A stretch of 64,000 nucleotides of DNA from Kribbella sindirgiensis (GTDB lineage Bacteria > Actinomycetota > Actinomycetes > Propionibacteriales > Kribbellaceae). Shown here in pieces: positions 16,508-23,756 of this stretch (positions are counted from its first letter, which is position 1; the number at the start of each line of letters is the position of its first letter). The stretch is from positions 310,001 to 374,000 of the forward strand of contig NZ_SJKA01000002.1 of the NCBI RefSeq assembly GCF_004331435.1, given 5' to 3'. The position numbers were made by a program, and so were the translations under genes. Below the pieces are notes generated by a model that made no database searches, was not told the origin of the DNA, and worked only from the letters and a program-made list of their open reading frames with translations.

Positions 16508-16549
16508 GTTGGGGGTTCTCCGGTGGTGTACCAGGGGAGAACCCCCAAC
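16508..16549. repeat. 14-bp-arm perfect hairpin between iterons
   Basis: GTTGGGGGTTCTCC (16508-16521) is exactly inverted at 16536-16549, separated by 14 nt. The arms contain two of the shorter iteron copies. It may be a paired operator or a factor-dependent terminator protecting mrp from read-through. Confidence 0.5.
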
Positions 16550-16584
16550 TGGAGCGGATATCCCCTCGTTGTGGGAGGGGCTGA

Positions 16585-16599
16585 AGGTAAGGGTTACCT
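16585..16599. promoter_or_regulatory. Candidate DtxR/IdeR iron box upstream of mrp
   Basis: AGGTAAGGGTTACCT matches the 15-bp core of the IdeR/DtxR consensus AGGTWAGSCTWACCT at 14 of 15 positions and is part of an 8-bp-arm palindrome, 16583-16601. It is about 65-80 bp before the mrp start. IdeR sites overlapping a promoter repress; sites this far upstream have been linked to activation in mycobacteria. No iron regulator gene is in the window. Confidence 0.5.
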
Positions 16600-16650
16600 T
16601 CCCGGAGGTACGTCACAGGGACCGTGGTCGGGTGGATGTGGGTGAGCACG

Positions 16651-16656
16651 TAGCCT
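16651..16656 (+). promoter_or_regulatory. -10 element of the leaderless mrp gene
   Basis: TAGCCT, then 6 nt, then ATG 16663. No SD is present, which suggests a leaderless transcript starting on the start codon. Confidence 0.5.
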
Positions 16657-16662
16657 GGGGGC

Positions 16663-17808
16663 ATGGCTCCCACTGCTGATCAGGTGACCACGGCGCTCGG
16701 TGGCGTGATGGATCCGGAGATCAAGAAGCCGATCACGGATCTGGGGATGGTCGAGACCGTCGTCGTCCGCGAGGACGGCGTGGTCGCCGTACGCATCCTG
16801 CTGACCGTCGCCGGCTGTCCGATGAAGGACACGCTGCGCAGGGACATCACTGCCGCGGTGAGCAAGCTGGACGGTGTCACCGGGGTCGAGATCGACCTGG
16901 GTGTGATGTCCGCCGAGCAGCGCGCGGCCCTGCAGACCCAGTTGCGCGGCGGTGTGGCCGAGAAGGAGATCCCGTTCTCCCGGCCGGACTCGCTGACGAA
17001 GGTGTTCGCGATCGCGTCCGGCAAGGGCGGCGTGGGCAAGTCGTCGGTGACCGTGAACCTGGCGGTCGCGATGGCCCGCCAGGGCCTGTCGGTCGGCGTC
17101 CTGGACGCGGACATCTACGGACACTCGGTGCCGGCGATGATGGGGGTCGCGGACGAGCGGCCGACCGCGGTGGACGACATGATCATGCCGGTGCCCGCGC
17201 ACGGCGTGAAGGTGATTTCGATCGGCATGCTGAAGCCGAAACGCGACCAGGTGGTCGCGTGGCGCGGCCCGATCCTCGACCGGGCACTGGTGCAGATGCT
17301 CGCGGACGTCTACTGGGGCGACCTCGACGTACTGCTCCTGGACCTGCCGCCCGGCACCGGTGACATCGCGATCTCCGTCGGGCAGCGGCTGACCAGCGCC
17401 GAGGTGATCGTCGTGACGACCCCGCAGGAGGCCGCCGCGGAAGTGGCCGAGCGGGCCGGCACGATGGCGCAGATGGTGCACCAGCGGGTGGCCGGCGTGG
17501 TCGAGAACATGTCGTTCCTGCCCTGCCCGCACTGCGGTCCCGAGCACCGCATCGAGATCTTCGGCAGCGGCGGCGGCACCCGCGTCGCGGAGACCCTGTC
17601 CGCGCGGCTCGGGTACAGCATCCCGCTGCTCGGCGAGATCCCGCTCGACGAGCGGCTCCGCTCCGGCGGCGACCTCGGCCAGCCGCTCGTGGCCGCCGAC
17701 CCCGACACCCCCGCGGCGCAGGTCCTCGACAAGATCGCCTCGACCCTGGGCGGCAAGCCGCGCGGCCTCCTCGGCCGCCAGCTCGGCCTCTCCCCCGCGG
17801 GCCGCTGA
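16663..17808 (+). CDS. apbC: Mrp/NBP35-type ATP-binding iron-sulfur cluster carrier
   Basis: ATP-dependent carrier that delivers Fe-S clusters to apoproteins in the cytosol. 381 residues: MIP18/DUF59 domain (residues 5-90, GGVMDPEIKKPITDLGMVET), deviant Walker A ASGKGGVGKSSVTVN near 125, Walker B region LDVLLLDLPPGTGD, and the cluster-binding CxxC in SFLPCPHCGPEHR near 285. All expected motifs are present. A leaderless -10 (TAGCCT) and an IdeR-like box upstream suggest iron-linked control. It is called mrp in mycobacteria, where it also lies close to tatB and htrA. An acetyltransferase gene follows after 2 bp. Confidence 0.93.
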   Translation: MAPTADQVTTALGGVMDPEIKKPITDLGMVETVVVREDGVVAVRILLTVAGCPMKDTLRRDITAAVSKLDGVTGVEIDLGVMSAEQRAALQTQLRGGVAEKEIPFSRPDSLTKVFAIASGKGGVGKSSVTVNLAVAMARQGLSVGVLDADIYGHSVPAMMGVADERPTAVDDMIMPVPAHGVKVISIGMLKPKRDQVVAWRGPILDRALVQMLADVYWGDLDVLLLDLPPGTGDIAISVGQRLTSAEVIVVTTPQEAAAEVAERAGTMAQMVHQRVAGVVENMSFLPCPHCGPEHRIEIFGSGGGTRVAETLSARLGYSIPLLGEIPLDERLRSGGDLGQPLVAADPDTPAAQVLDKIASTLGGKPRGLLGRQLGLSPAGR

Positions 17809-17810
17809 CG

Positions 17811-18368
17811 GTGGATCACCCCGTGCTGGAGACGGCGCGGTTGCGGTTGCGGAGGTGGCGTGACGACGAGCTGCAGCGGATCTCCGCGGCTCGCACCAAC
17901 CAGGCGACCGCGCATTTCCTGCCGTTCATTCCGCAGCCGTTCACCGTGGAGGACGCGCGGTTCTGGCTGAAGGACCTGGCCGAGCAGGCAGCGGCCGGGA
18001 CGCGGTTCAATTGGTGCGTGGCGGACGCCGCGACGGATCAGGGGCTGGGCAACATCACGCTGTTCGGCATCCATGTCCGCGGCGCGGTCCGGGACGCCGA
18101 GGTGGGGTACTGGATGCATCCCGAGGCGCAGGGCGGCGGGGTGATGAGCGAGGCGATCCGGCGGGTCGCCCAGTGGTACTTCGCTCCCGCGAACGCCGGC
18201 GGGTTCGGCGGCCGACGGATCGTCATCCGTACGGCGGCCTCCAACACGGCGGCCCGCCGTACCGCGGAGAAGGCCGGCTTCCGGCATGTCGGCACCGAGC
18301 GCGCCGCCTTCGAGATCGGCGGCGGAGTCGACGACAAGGTCACCTACGACCTACTGATCACCGACTGA
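17811..18368 (+). CDS. RimJ/RimL-type GNAT acetyltransferase
   Basis: 185 residues, acetyl-CoA-dependent N-acetylation of a protein N-terminus or small amine. It starts LETARLRLRRWRDDELQRIS, a standard RimJ/L opening, and has the acetyl-CoA loop region HPEAQGGGVMSEAIRRVAQW and the family-typical ASNTAARRTAEKAGFRHVGT near the C-terminus. GTG 17811 follows the mrp stop by 2 bp, so it is probably translated by re-initiation from the same mRNA. Its substrate is unknown. The gene is convergent with tatB, 15 bp away. Confidence 0.85.
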   Translation: MDHPVLETARLRLRRWRDDELQRISAARTNQATAHFLPFIPQPFTVEDARFWLKDLAEQAAAGTRFNWCVADAATDQGLGNITLFGIHVRGAVRDAEVGYWMHPEAQGGGVMSEAIRRVAQWYFAPANAGGFGGRRIVIRTAASNTAARRTAEKAGFRHVGTERAAFEIGGGVDDKVTYDLLITD

Positions 18369-18383
18369 CCAGATCCGGCCGGA

Positions 18384-18722
18384 TCAGGTCGACTCGGGGT
18401 CGTACGGCGGCTTCGCGCCGGCCGGGAGGCGTTGCGGGGCACTGTCTGCGAAGTTGGCGACGGGCTTGTCATCGTCGTCGTCCATCGGCTCGAGCAGGTG
18501 CTTGCGGACGAAGTTCTTCGGGTTCAGGTCCTGCAGCTCGAGGTCGGCGTACTCGGGACCGAGCTCGTTGCGCAGGTCGTTCTGCGCGTTCGTCACCATC
18601 TGACGGACCTGGCGCAGCAGGCGTCCCGCCGTCCGGGCGAACTCCGGCAGCCGATCCGGCCCGAAAACGAGTACGGCGACGATCGCGATCACGACCAGTT
18701 CGAGTGGCCCGATGCCGAACAT
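18384..18722 (-). CDS. tatB: Twin-arginine translocase subunit TatB
   Basis: 112 residues. One N-terminal membrane helix (PLELVVIAIVAVLVFGPDRL) with the conserved FGPDRLPEFARTAGR hinge, an amphipathic helix, and an acidic Pro-rich tail (EPMDDDDDKPVANF). TatB with TatC binds twin-arginine signal peptides of folded exported proteins. The short hinge and the long acidic tail favour TatB over TatA. It is last in the sigE-rseA-rseB-htrA-tatB row, the arrangement known from Mycobacterium and relatives. A GAGAGG SD is seen upstream of ATG 18722. Confidence 0.88.
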   Translation of the reverse strand: MFGIGPLELVVIAIVAVLVFGPDRLPEFARTAGRLLRQVRQMVTNAQNDLRNELGPEYADLELQDLNPKNFVRKHLLEPMDDDDDKPVANFADSAPQRLPAGAKPPYDPEST

Positions 18723-18787
18723 GTCCCCACCTCTCCGTACTTCGTCCCGGACGGCGCCCAGCCTATCCCGGCCCTGGGTAGCACCCG

Positions 18788-20290
18788 TCAGCCGATCTGC
18801 TGGGCGAGAGTGAGCGTAACCGTCCGGGACCGCCCGCCGCGCTCGTACGCGAGCCGCACGGCCTCACCCGGCTGGTGGGTGCGGATCGCGACGATCAGCA
18901 CCTCGGCACTGTCGACCGGCTCGTTGTTGATCGAGGTGATCACGTCACCGACGCGCAGACCGGCCCGCGCGGCCGGCGAACTCGGGCTCACCGCACTGAC
19001 CCGGGCGCCGCCCTCGAACGTCATGTCCACACTGGCCCCGATCACCGGGTACGACGCCTTGCCGGTGGCGATCAGCTGCTGCGCGGTCCGCCGGGCCTGG
19101 TCGATCGGAATCGCGAACCCGAGCCCGATACTCCCGCTCTGCCCCTCCCCGGAACCGCGGACGGTGGCGATCGCGGAGTTCACGCCGATCACCCGCGCGT
19201 TCATGTCGACCAGCGGACCACCGGAGTTGCCCGGGTTGATCGCGGCGTCGGTCTGCAGGGCGCTGATGTACGACGCGGCCTCGGCGGGATCGTCGCCGGT
19301 CGTCACCGGCCGGTTCTTCGCCGAGATGATGCCCGAGGTGACCGTGCCGGCCAGCCCGAGCGGCGAGCCGATCGCGACCACGTCCTGCCCGACGACCGCC
19401 TGGTCCGACCGGCCGAACTGCACCGACGGCGCGGTCAGGCCGGCCACCTGCACGACGGCCAGGTCGTACGCCGGGGAGCGGCCGACGAGCCGCGCGGTCG
19501 CGGTCTTGTTGTCGTTCGTGACGACCTGGATCGAGCCGCCCTTGGCCGCCGCCGCAACGACGTGGTTGTTGGTCAGGATGTGCCCGACGTTGTCGATCAC
19601 GAACCCGGACCCGGTGGCGTCGGAGTTGTCCGAGCCTTCGACCTTCAGCTGCACCACGCTCGGCAGGAGGGTCGCGGCGACCGCGGACACCGAGCCGGTA
19701 CGGATCTTCGGGTCGGCTCCGGTGCCGACCGGCGGCTCGGGCTGCTGCGCGATCGGGGTGTCGTTGCCGCTCAGCGCGACGACGGCCGTGGCCGCACCCG
19801 CGCCGGCCAGGACACCGATGACCAGCGCGACCAGACCGGCGATGGTGACGACCCGGTTGAGCTTCTGCGGCTCCGACGCGTACGAGCGGGCCTGCTGCTG
19901 GTGCCAGTCGGCTGGTGGCGGCGGCACGTACGCGGGCCGGTACTGCGGCTGCTCGGTCGGCCAGGCCTGCCCCTGGTACACCGGACGGAAAGTCTGCTGC
20001 TGCGGCTCCGGCCGCCCGAAGCTGCGCTGCGAGGTGGACCGCGCCCCGTTCGTCAGCGCCGCGTTGGTCGGGCCGTTCGTCAGGCCGCCGTTCGTCTGCC
20101 GGTACGCCGAGTCCGAGCCGGGTGTCCGCAGCGGCATCGCGCCCGCGCCGGGAGCCGGCGGGGTCAGACCGGTCAGCGGCGGACCTGCCGCGGAGCCGTT
20201 CCCGTCGGGTGCGCCCGCGGTGGGCAGGACCGCGGTCGGTTCCGCGGTCGCCGGATTCGGAACTGTCGGCTCGGCGTCGTCGCTCGTCAC
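18788..20290 (-). CDS. htrA: Membrane-anchored HtrA/DegP-like serine protease with PDZ domain
   Basis: Degrades misfolded envelope proteins. 500 residues from GTG 20290: a long cytoplasmic Pro/Gln-rich N-terminus (1-145), one membrane helix (RVVTIAGLVALVIGVLAGAG), then a trypsin-like domain with catalytic His in ILTNNHVVAA, Asp in SPAYDLAVVQ and Ser in INPGNSGGPL, then a PDZ domain (ARVSAVSPSSPAARAGLRVG, DVITSINNEPVDS). The GTG start is chosen because GAGG lies about 8 nt upstream; an upstream in-frame ATG at 20362 adds only Arg-rich residues. The gene is part of the SigE cluster, and HtrA is a classical member of that regulon. Confidence 0.9.
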   Translation of the reverse strand: MTSDDAEPTVPNPATAEPTAVLPTAGAPDGNGSAAGPPLTGLTPPAPGAGAMPLRTPGSDSAYRQTNGGLTNGPTNAALTNGARSTSQRSFGRPEPQQQTFRPVYQGQAWPTEQPQYRPAYVPPPPADWHQQQARSYASEPQKLNRVVTIAGLVALVIGVLAGAGAATAVVALSGNDTPIAQQPEPPVGTGADPKIRTGSVSAVAATLLPSVVQLKVEGSDNSDATGSGFVIDNVGHILTNNHVVAAAAKGGSIQVVTNDNKTATARLVGRSPAYDLAVVQVAGLTAPSVQFGRSDQAVVGQDVVAIGSPLGLAGTVTSGIISAKNRPVTTGDDPAEAASYISALQTDAAINPGNSGGPLVDMNARVIGVNSAIATVRGSGEGQSGSIGLGFAIPIDQARRTAQQLIATGKASYPVIGASVDMTFEGGARVSAVSPSSPAARAGLRVGDVITSINNEPVDSAEVLIVAIRTHQPGEAVRLAYERGGRSRTVTLTLAQQIG

Positions 20291-20368
20291 GGTGCCCGCC
20301 TCACGTCGTCGTCGTGGTCGTCGGTGGAAGCCCTCCCGGAGGTAACCGGGACACACTTCCACCTTTGA

Positions 20369-21424
20369 TTATCCCAGCTTCGGCGAGAGTGCACCCATCG
20401 GAGTGAGCCAGGTCGCGATTTTGGCCAGCCCGGACCCCACTCGCTGGATCGCACTGAGCTCCGTCGGCAGCTCGTGCGGGAAGGATCTGACCACCTGTCC
20501 GAGCTGGTCGGGCGGCAGGTCCCCGATCAGCGTGTAGACGATTCCGCCGGACGACCAGACGACGTACGACGGCATGCCGTACCGCAGGTACACCCCCGGG
20601 CTGTCGGTGCTGCTGAAGCCCTGGACCGCGGCCGGATCCAGCGTGCCGCGCTGCTCGAACAGGGAGACGTTGAACAGCCCGTCCGAGTACGAGAACTGCA
20701 GAGAGCCGTTACTGGTGTCCTGGTGGACGTCGTACAGCTTGAGCGACGCTGGCAGCTCCGGCGCGCAGACCCAGCCCTCGGACCGCAGGTTGTCCACCTT
20801 GCCCATGCCCAGCGACTCGACACCGCTCGGCACGGTCGGCGGCAGGTGGCCGATGAACTCCGAGCCCTCGATCTCCAGCTCGGTGAACACGGTCGCGCGC
20901 ACCATCGTCTTGCCGTCCGCGCTGAACAGCTGACGCTGCAGCAGCAGCCCGGTCGCCTTGTCGATCCAGAACTTGGCCGCCAGCGTCTCGTCGTCCCGCA
21001 GCGCCTCCACGAGCACAGCGGTCCGGCCGATCAGGTCGGTACAGCACTTGTCGACCAGGTGGTACGTCGCCTGCAGCAACGCCAGCGGTCCGCCGTCGAT
21101 GGCGGCGTCCGCGGTGGTGGCGCGCTGCACGAACGCCTTCGCACCAGGTGCGGACGAGCCGAGCACGCTGATCTCGGAGCCCTGCGACGCCGCATGCAGG
21201 ATGTCCAGCATCGCGGAGCTGGCGCCCTGCGGTCCCCAGGCGGTGATGATCTGCGTGCCGTGGTACGAGACCTGGTTCGGCGCGACCGCCGCTCGCTGCA
21301 GCCAGCTGACCGCCGTAGGCGAGTCCGCCTTCGGCAGTGCCGGCACGACGGCTGCCGCGGACGTGGGCAGGCCGAAGCCGATCAGGGCGGTGCTGACCAG
21401 GACGGCGAGCCGGGAGAGGCTCAC
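20369..21424 (-). CDS. MucB/RseB-like exported protein of the SigE cluster
   Basis: 351 residues. Residues 1-24 look like a Sec signal peptide (RLAVLVSTALIGFGLPTSAA). The rest matches the two-domain MucB/RseB plan: an N-terminal LolA-like lipid-binding fold (VSYHGTQIITAWGPQGASSA, KFWIDKATGLLLQRQLFS) and a C-terminal domain (GWVCAPELPASLKLYDVHQD, YGMPSYVVWSSGGIVYTLIG). In Proteobacteria RseB guards RseA and senses lipids or misfolded porins; presence in an actinobacterium beside the anti-sigma gene suggests the same. GTG start 3 bp after the anti-sigma stop, so co-translated. Confidence 0.75.
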   Translation of the reverse strand: MSLSRLAVLVSTALIGFGLPTSAAAVVPALPKADSPTAVSWLQRAAVAPNQVSYHGTQIITAWGPQGASSAMLDILHAASQGSEISVLGSSAPGAKAFVQRATTADAAIDGGPLALLQATYHLVDKCCTDLIGRTAVLVEALRDDETLAAKFWIDKATGLLLQRQLFSADGKTMVRATVFTELEIEGSEFIGHLPPTVPSGVESLGMGKVDNLRSEGWVCAPELPASLKLYDVHQDTSNGSLQFSYSDGLFNVSLFEQRGTLDPAAVQGFSSTDSPGVYLRYGMPSYVVWSSGGIVYTLIGDLPPDQLGQVVRSFPHELPTELSAIQRVGSGLAKIATWLTPMGALSPKLG

Positions 21425-21427
21425 CGG

Positions 21428-22033
21428 TCAGCGCCCTGTCAGGGCCACCGGGCGCAGCGTCGGGTTGTTCAGCCCGGCGTACCCCGCGCCGTTGTAGGAG
21501 TTCAGCAGCGCGACCGGGTCGGCGAACGGCGCTCCGCCGCTGGTGCTCGCGTGGTCGGACGAGAAGCTGGCGACTGGCGGTTGCAGCGTCGGCGGCTGCT
21601 CCGAGCGGGACGGGTCGCCGACAACGAACGCCGTACCGAGCAGGGAGGCAACCGCGGCAGCTGAGCCGGCTGCACCCAGGACGCCGCTACGACGGCGGGA
21701 GCGGGTGCCGCGGGCGGCTCCGGGTCGGGTGCCACCTGTGCGCCCGGCCGGGAACGCGGACCGCTGCGGGAACAGGCTGACCGGCGTGACCACCGGCCGG
21801 ACCTCTTCACGAGGCTCGGTCGAGAACGACGAGACACCCATCAGGCGCTGCATCAGGTCGGTCGATGGATCCGGCGACTCGAGCGCGGCGATCCGCGCCT
21901 TCAGCCGCCGCTGCGCGTCCACCTCGGAACGGCAGCTGTCGCAGCCGACCAGGTGGCTCAGGACCTTGTCACGGGAGTCGTGGTCGAGCTGGCCGTCGAC
22001 CACTGCACTCAGCTTGTCCAGCGGGTGCGTCAT
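21428..22033 (-). CDS. rseA: Zinc-finger anti-sigma factor (RseA-like)
   Basis: 201 residues. N-terminal ZAS domain: [11 protein letters not shown] supplies the His-x3-Cys-x2-Cys zinc motif (about residues 27-34), after [16 protein letters not shown] basic region (RGTRSRRRS) precedes one membrane helix ([20 protein letters not shown], about 119-138), and a Pro/Ser-rich outer tail follows. The protein would hold SigE at the membrane until stress. It overlaps the sigma gene by 4 bp (ATGA), the standard coupling for such pairs. M. tuberculosis RseA lacks an obvious membrane helix as I recall, so this one is more like the Streptomyces or E. coli plan. Confidence 0.85.
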   Translation of the reverse strand: MTHPLDKLSAVVDGQLDHDSRDKVLSHLVGCDSCRSEVDAQRRLKARIAALESPDPSTDLMQRLMGVSSFSTEPREEVRPVVTPVSLFPQRSAFPAGRTGGTRPGAARGTRSRRRSGVLGAAGSAAAVASLLGTAFVVGDPSRSEQPPTLQPPVASFSSDHASTSGGAPFADPVALLNSYNGAGYAGLNNPTLRPVALTGR

Positions 22034-22665
22034 GCGAGGTCACCTCCGTCGCCGAAGAGGCCGCCGTCGACCGGCGGGCCGCCGACCCGGGTCTGGCCGG
22101 ACCGCGGGGCCCGGTGCTCCAGGTGCTTGCGCAGCATCGACCGGCCGCGGTGGATCCGGCTGCGGACGGTGCCGAGCTTCACGTCCAGGACGTCCGCGAT
22201 CTCGTCGTACGTCATGCCCTCGATGTCGCACAGCACCACGGCCGCGCGGAAGTCCTCGGGCAGCGCGTCGAGCGCGTCCTGCACGTCGTGGTCGAACAGG
22301 TCGGAGTCGAGCTTCTCGGCCGGGCCCTCACCCTTGGCCGGGAGCCGGTCGTGCGCGTCCTCGGGCAGGCCGTCGAAGCGGATCCGCTGCTTGCGGCGGG
22401 CGCCGTCCAGGAACAGGTTCGTGGTGATCCGGTACAGCCAGCCCTCGAAGGTCCCCGGCGTGTACGACGACAGCGAGCGGAACACCCGGACGAACACTTC
22501 CTGGGTGAGGTCCTCGGCGTCGTGCTTGTTACCGGTCAGCCGGTACGCGAGCCGATAGACGCGCGCGGAGTGGGTGCGGACGATCTCGTCCCACGACGGC
22601 AGTACGTCCGGGACGTCCGGCACCTGCTGGGGTGCGGGGACCGTCGACGTGTCGAACGGCTTCAC
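22030..22665 (-). CDS. sigE: ECF RNA polymerase sigma factor SigE
   Basis: 211 residues from GTG 22665. Region 2 (residues 25-95) includes [20 protein letters not shown] and [20 protein letters not shown] with [16 protein letters not shown]; region 4 (about 130-185) includes [20 protein letters not shown] and [20 protein letters not shown]. The GTG is preferred over the ATG at 22710 because GGGAGG lies 7 nt upstream of it. It heads an operon with its anti-sigma factor, RseB-like protein, HtrA and TatB. A GGAAC-N17-CGTT promoter upstream suggests self-activation. Confidence 0.9.
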   Translation of the reverse strand: MKPFDTSTVPAPQQVPDVPDVLPSWDEIVRTHSARVYRLAYRLTGNKHDAEDLTQEVFVRVFRSLSSYTPGTFEGWLYRITTNLFLDGARRKQRIRFDGLPEDAHDRLPAKGEGPAEKLDSDLFDHDVQDALDALPEDFRAAVVLCDIEGMTYDEIADVLDVKLGTVRSRIHRGRSMLRKHLEHRAPRSGQTRVGGPPVDGGLFGDGGDLA

Positions 22666-22784
22666 CGCAACGCCTCCCTGGGTCCTCTCGGCAATAAGCG
22701 TGAAGGCCATGGTGCCGCGGTCACCGTCCTCTGCGCACGTCGGGAAAACCCGGGCTGGACCCTGGTTTGTTCGTACGACGGCTC

Positions 22785-22810
22785 AACGCGGCGCCCCGGC
22801 CGGAAGTTCC
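22785..22810 (-). promoter_or_regulatory. ECF-type (SigE-like) promoter of the sigE operon
   Basis: On the minus strand GGAAC (22806-22810) and CGTT (22785-22788) are separated by 17 nt, the classic sigma-E/H-type -35 and -10. The start would be about 22777, giving a leader of about 110 nt before GTG 22665. Consistent with autoregulation, as in other ECF sigma operons. Confidence 0.5.
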
Positions 22811-22860
22811 CGGCCGGTGCCTTCACTACACAAGACGCCTGAGAAGTCATTTCGGTTGAA

Positions 22861-23082
22861 TCACTCCTCGTCGATGACGGCGATCGGGTCGCCGTCGCGG
22901 ACGACCTCGCCCTCGACGACCTTCAGCTCGACGATGGTGCCGGCCACCTCGGCCAGCACCGGAATCTCCATCTTCATGGACTCCAGGATGACCAGGGCGT
23001 CATCCGGTCCCACCGTGTCTCCGGCCTTGGCGGTGACCTTCAGCACGTTGGCCACCAGCTCGGCCAGCACGGTGTGACTCAA
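22861..23082 (-). CDS. Small biotin/lipoyl attachment protein (biotin carboxyl carrier)
   Basis: 73 residues, a single biotinyl domain: VLKVTAKAGDTVGPDDALVI, the modified lysine in ESMKMEIPV, and GTIVELKVVEGEVVRDGDPI. The Met-Lys-Met motif favours biotin over lipoate. It would act as a detached carrier for an acyl-CoA carboxylase; no carboxylase subunit is in the window. The TTG start at 23082 is set by GGAGGAG six nt upstream. M. tuberculosis has a similar protein, TB7.3, beside the sigH anti-sigma gene, so placement near an ECF sigma gene recurs. Confidence 0.88.
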   Translation of the reverse strand: MSHTVLAELVANVLKVTAKAGDTVGPDDALVILESMKMEIPVLAEVAGTIVELKVVEGEVVRDGDPIAVIDEE

Positions 23083-23146
23083 CTCGCACTCCTCCCACTC
23101 CCGGAATCCCCACTCCCGATCCTAGGCGTGACGGAACAAGGCCCGA

Positions 23147-23683
23147 CTACTGGGCGTGCTGCCGGGCCCGGTACGACGCGACGCGGGTCCGGCTCGAGCA
23201 CCGCGGTGTGCAGAACCTCCGCGGCCGCTTCTCCGCCGGATTGGCGAACACCCGCTCGCAGTCCACCGCCGCGCAGACCCCGAGCGCCTCGAACCCGTGA
23301 CCGGCCGCGAACGTCGCCAATCCGAGCGCGGTCGTCGCCGCCATCCAGTCGGCCCAGGTGGCTCCGGGCCTGGCCACATGCAGGTGCCACGGCGACCCGT
23401 CGTGGTCGGACAGATACGGGCGTACGGCGTACTCCTCCAGCAACTCGTTGAGCATCCGGGCCGCTGCGGGCGGGTCGGCGTGGAAGACCTCGCGGACCCG
23501 CGCCCGGACCTCGCGGACCGCGACCAGGTCGTCGTCGGCCAGCGTGATCGGGTCCGACTCACCGTGCTCGAGAAGGAACGCGCGGACGTCGGCCGGCGAC
23601 GTCAACTGCTCCGGGTCGCGGGTGCGCGTGTTGACCAGGTCGACCGCGAGCCGCACCTGCCGGTCCGGCGACTGGATATCCAC
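23147..23683 (-). CDS. CGNR zinc-finger regulator
   Basis: 178 residues with an ABATE-type N-terminal domain (RLAVDLVNTRTRD typical) and a C-terminal zinc finger (CAAVDCERVFANPAEKRPRR, then FCTPRCSSRTRVASYRAR). The usual Cys-Gly-Asn-Arg reads Cys-Ser-Ser-Arg here; the four Cys ligands are kept. CGNR proteins are predicted stress or antibiotic-response transcription factors. GTG start with GGAGGGAG upstream. It is divergent from an MFS exporter with 73 bp between start codons, and repeated GTAACGC sites in that gap are likely its operator. Confidence 0.8.
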   Translation of the reverse strand: MDIQSPDRQVRLAVDLVNTRTRDPEQLTSPADVRAFLLEHGESDPITLADDDLVAVREVRARVREVFHADPPAAARMLNELLEEYAVRPYLSDHDGSPWHLHVARPGATWADWMAATTALGLATFAAGHGFEALGVCAAVDCERVFANPAEKRPRRFCTPRCSSRTRVASYRARQHAQ

Positions 23684-23698
23684 TGGACTCCCTCCTCC

Positions 23699-23744
23699 GT
23701 AACGCCTTTATGATCGTAACGCGTAACAGCCAGCTGTGCGTTAC
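23699..23744. promoter_or_regulatory. Divergent operator: repeated GTAACGC and a TATGAT hexamer
   Basis: GTAACGC at 23699-23705 and 23716-23722, GTAAC at 23723-23727, and inverted GCGTTAC at 23738-23744. A near-consensus -10 (TATGAT, 23709-23714) sits between the first two, so a bound repressor would block the exporter promoter. This is the only AT-rich stretch in the local 300 bp. Confidence 0.55.
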
Positions 23745-23756
23745 AGGAGGTCAGGG

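Larger units (their letters stand above)
16000..16568. repeat. Six-copy iteron-like motif GGNTNTCCCCTCG
   Basis: Copies: 16000-16012 (CGAGGGGATATCC, inverted), 16433-16445 (GGTTATCCCCTCG), 16453-16465 (GGTTCTCCCCTCG), 16489-16501 (CGAGGGGTTATCC, inverted), 16512-16521 (shorter, GGGGTTCTCC) with its mirror 16534-16546, and 16556-16568 (GGATATCCCCTCG). The last five sit within 136 bp. Each is a good candidate site for one DNA-binding protein, probably a dimer because two copies contain the perfect GGATATCC core. Confidence 0.65.
15951..16662. other. 712-bp intergenic region rich in short repeats
   Basis: No open frame here has coding-like third-position GC, and I call no gene. It holds: a 12-bp inverted repeat with a third copy (16093-16173), six copies of a 13-bp motif GGNTNTCCCCTCG in both orientations (16000-16568), a 14-bp-arm hairpin (16508-16549), a DtxR/IdeR-like box (16585-16599), and a -10 hexamer for mrp (16651-16656). 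Such density of protein-binding-like sites in 700 bp is unusual for this window. A small RNA is possible but I cannot show one. Confidence 0.6.
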
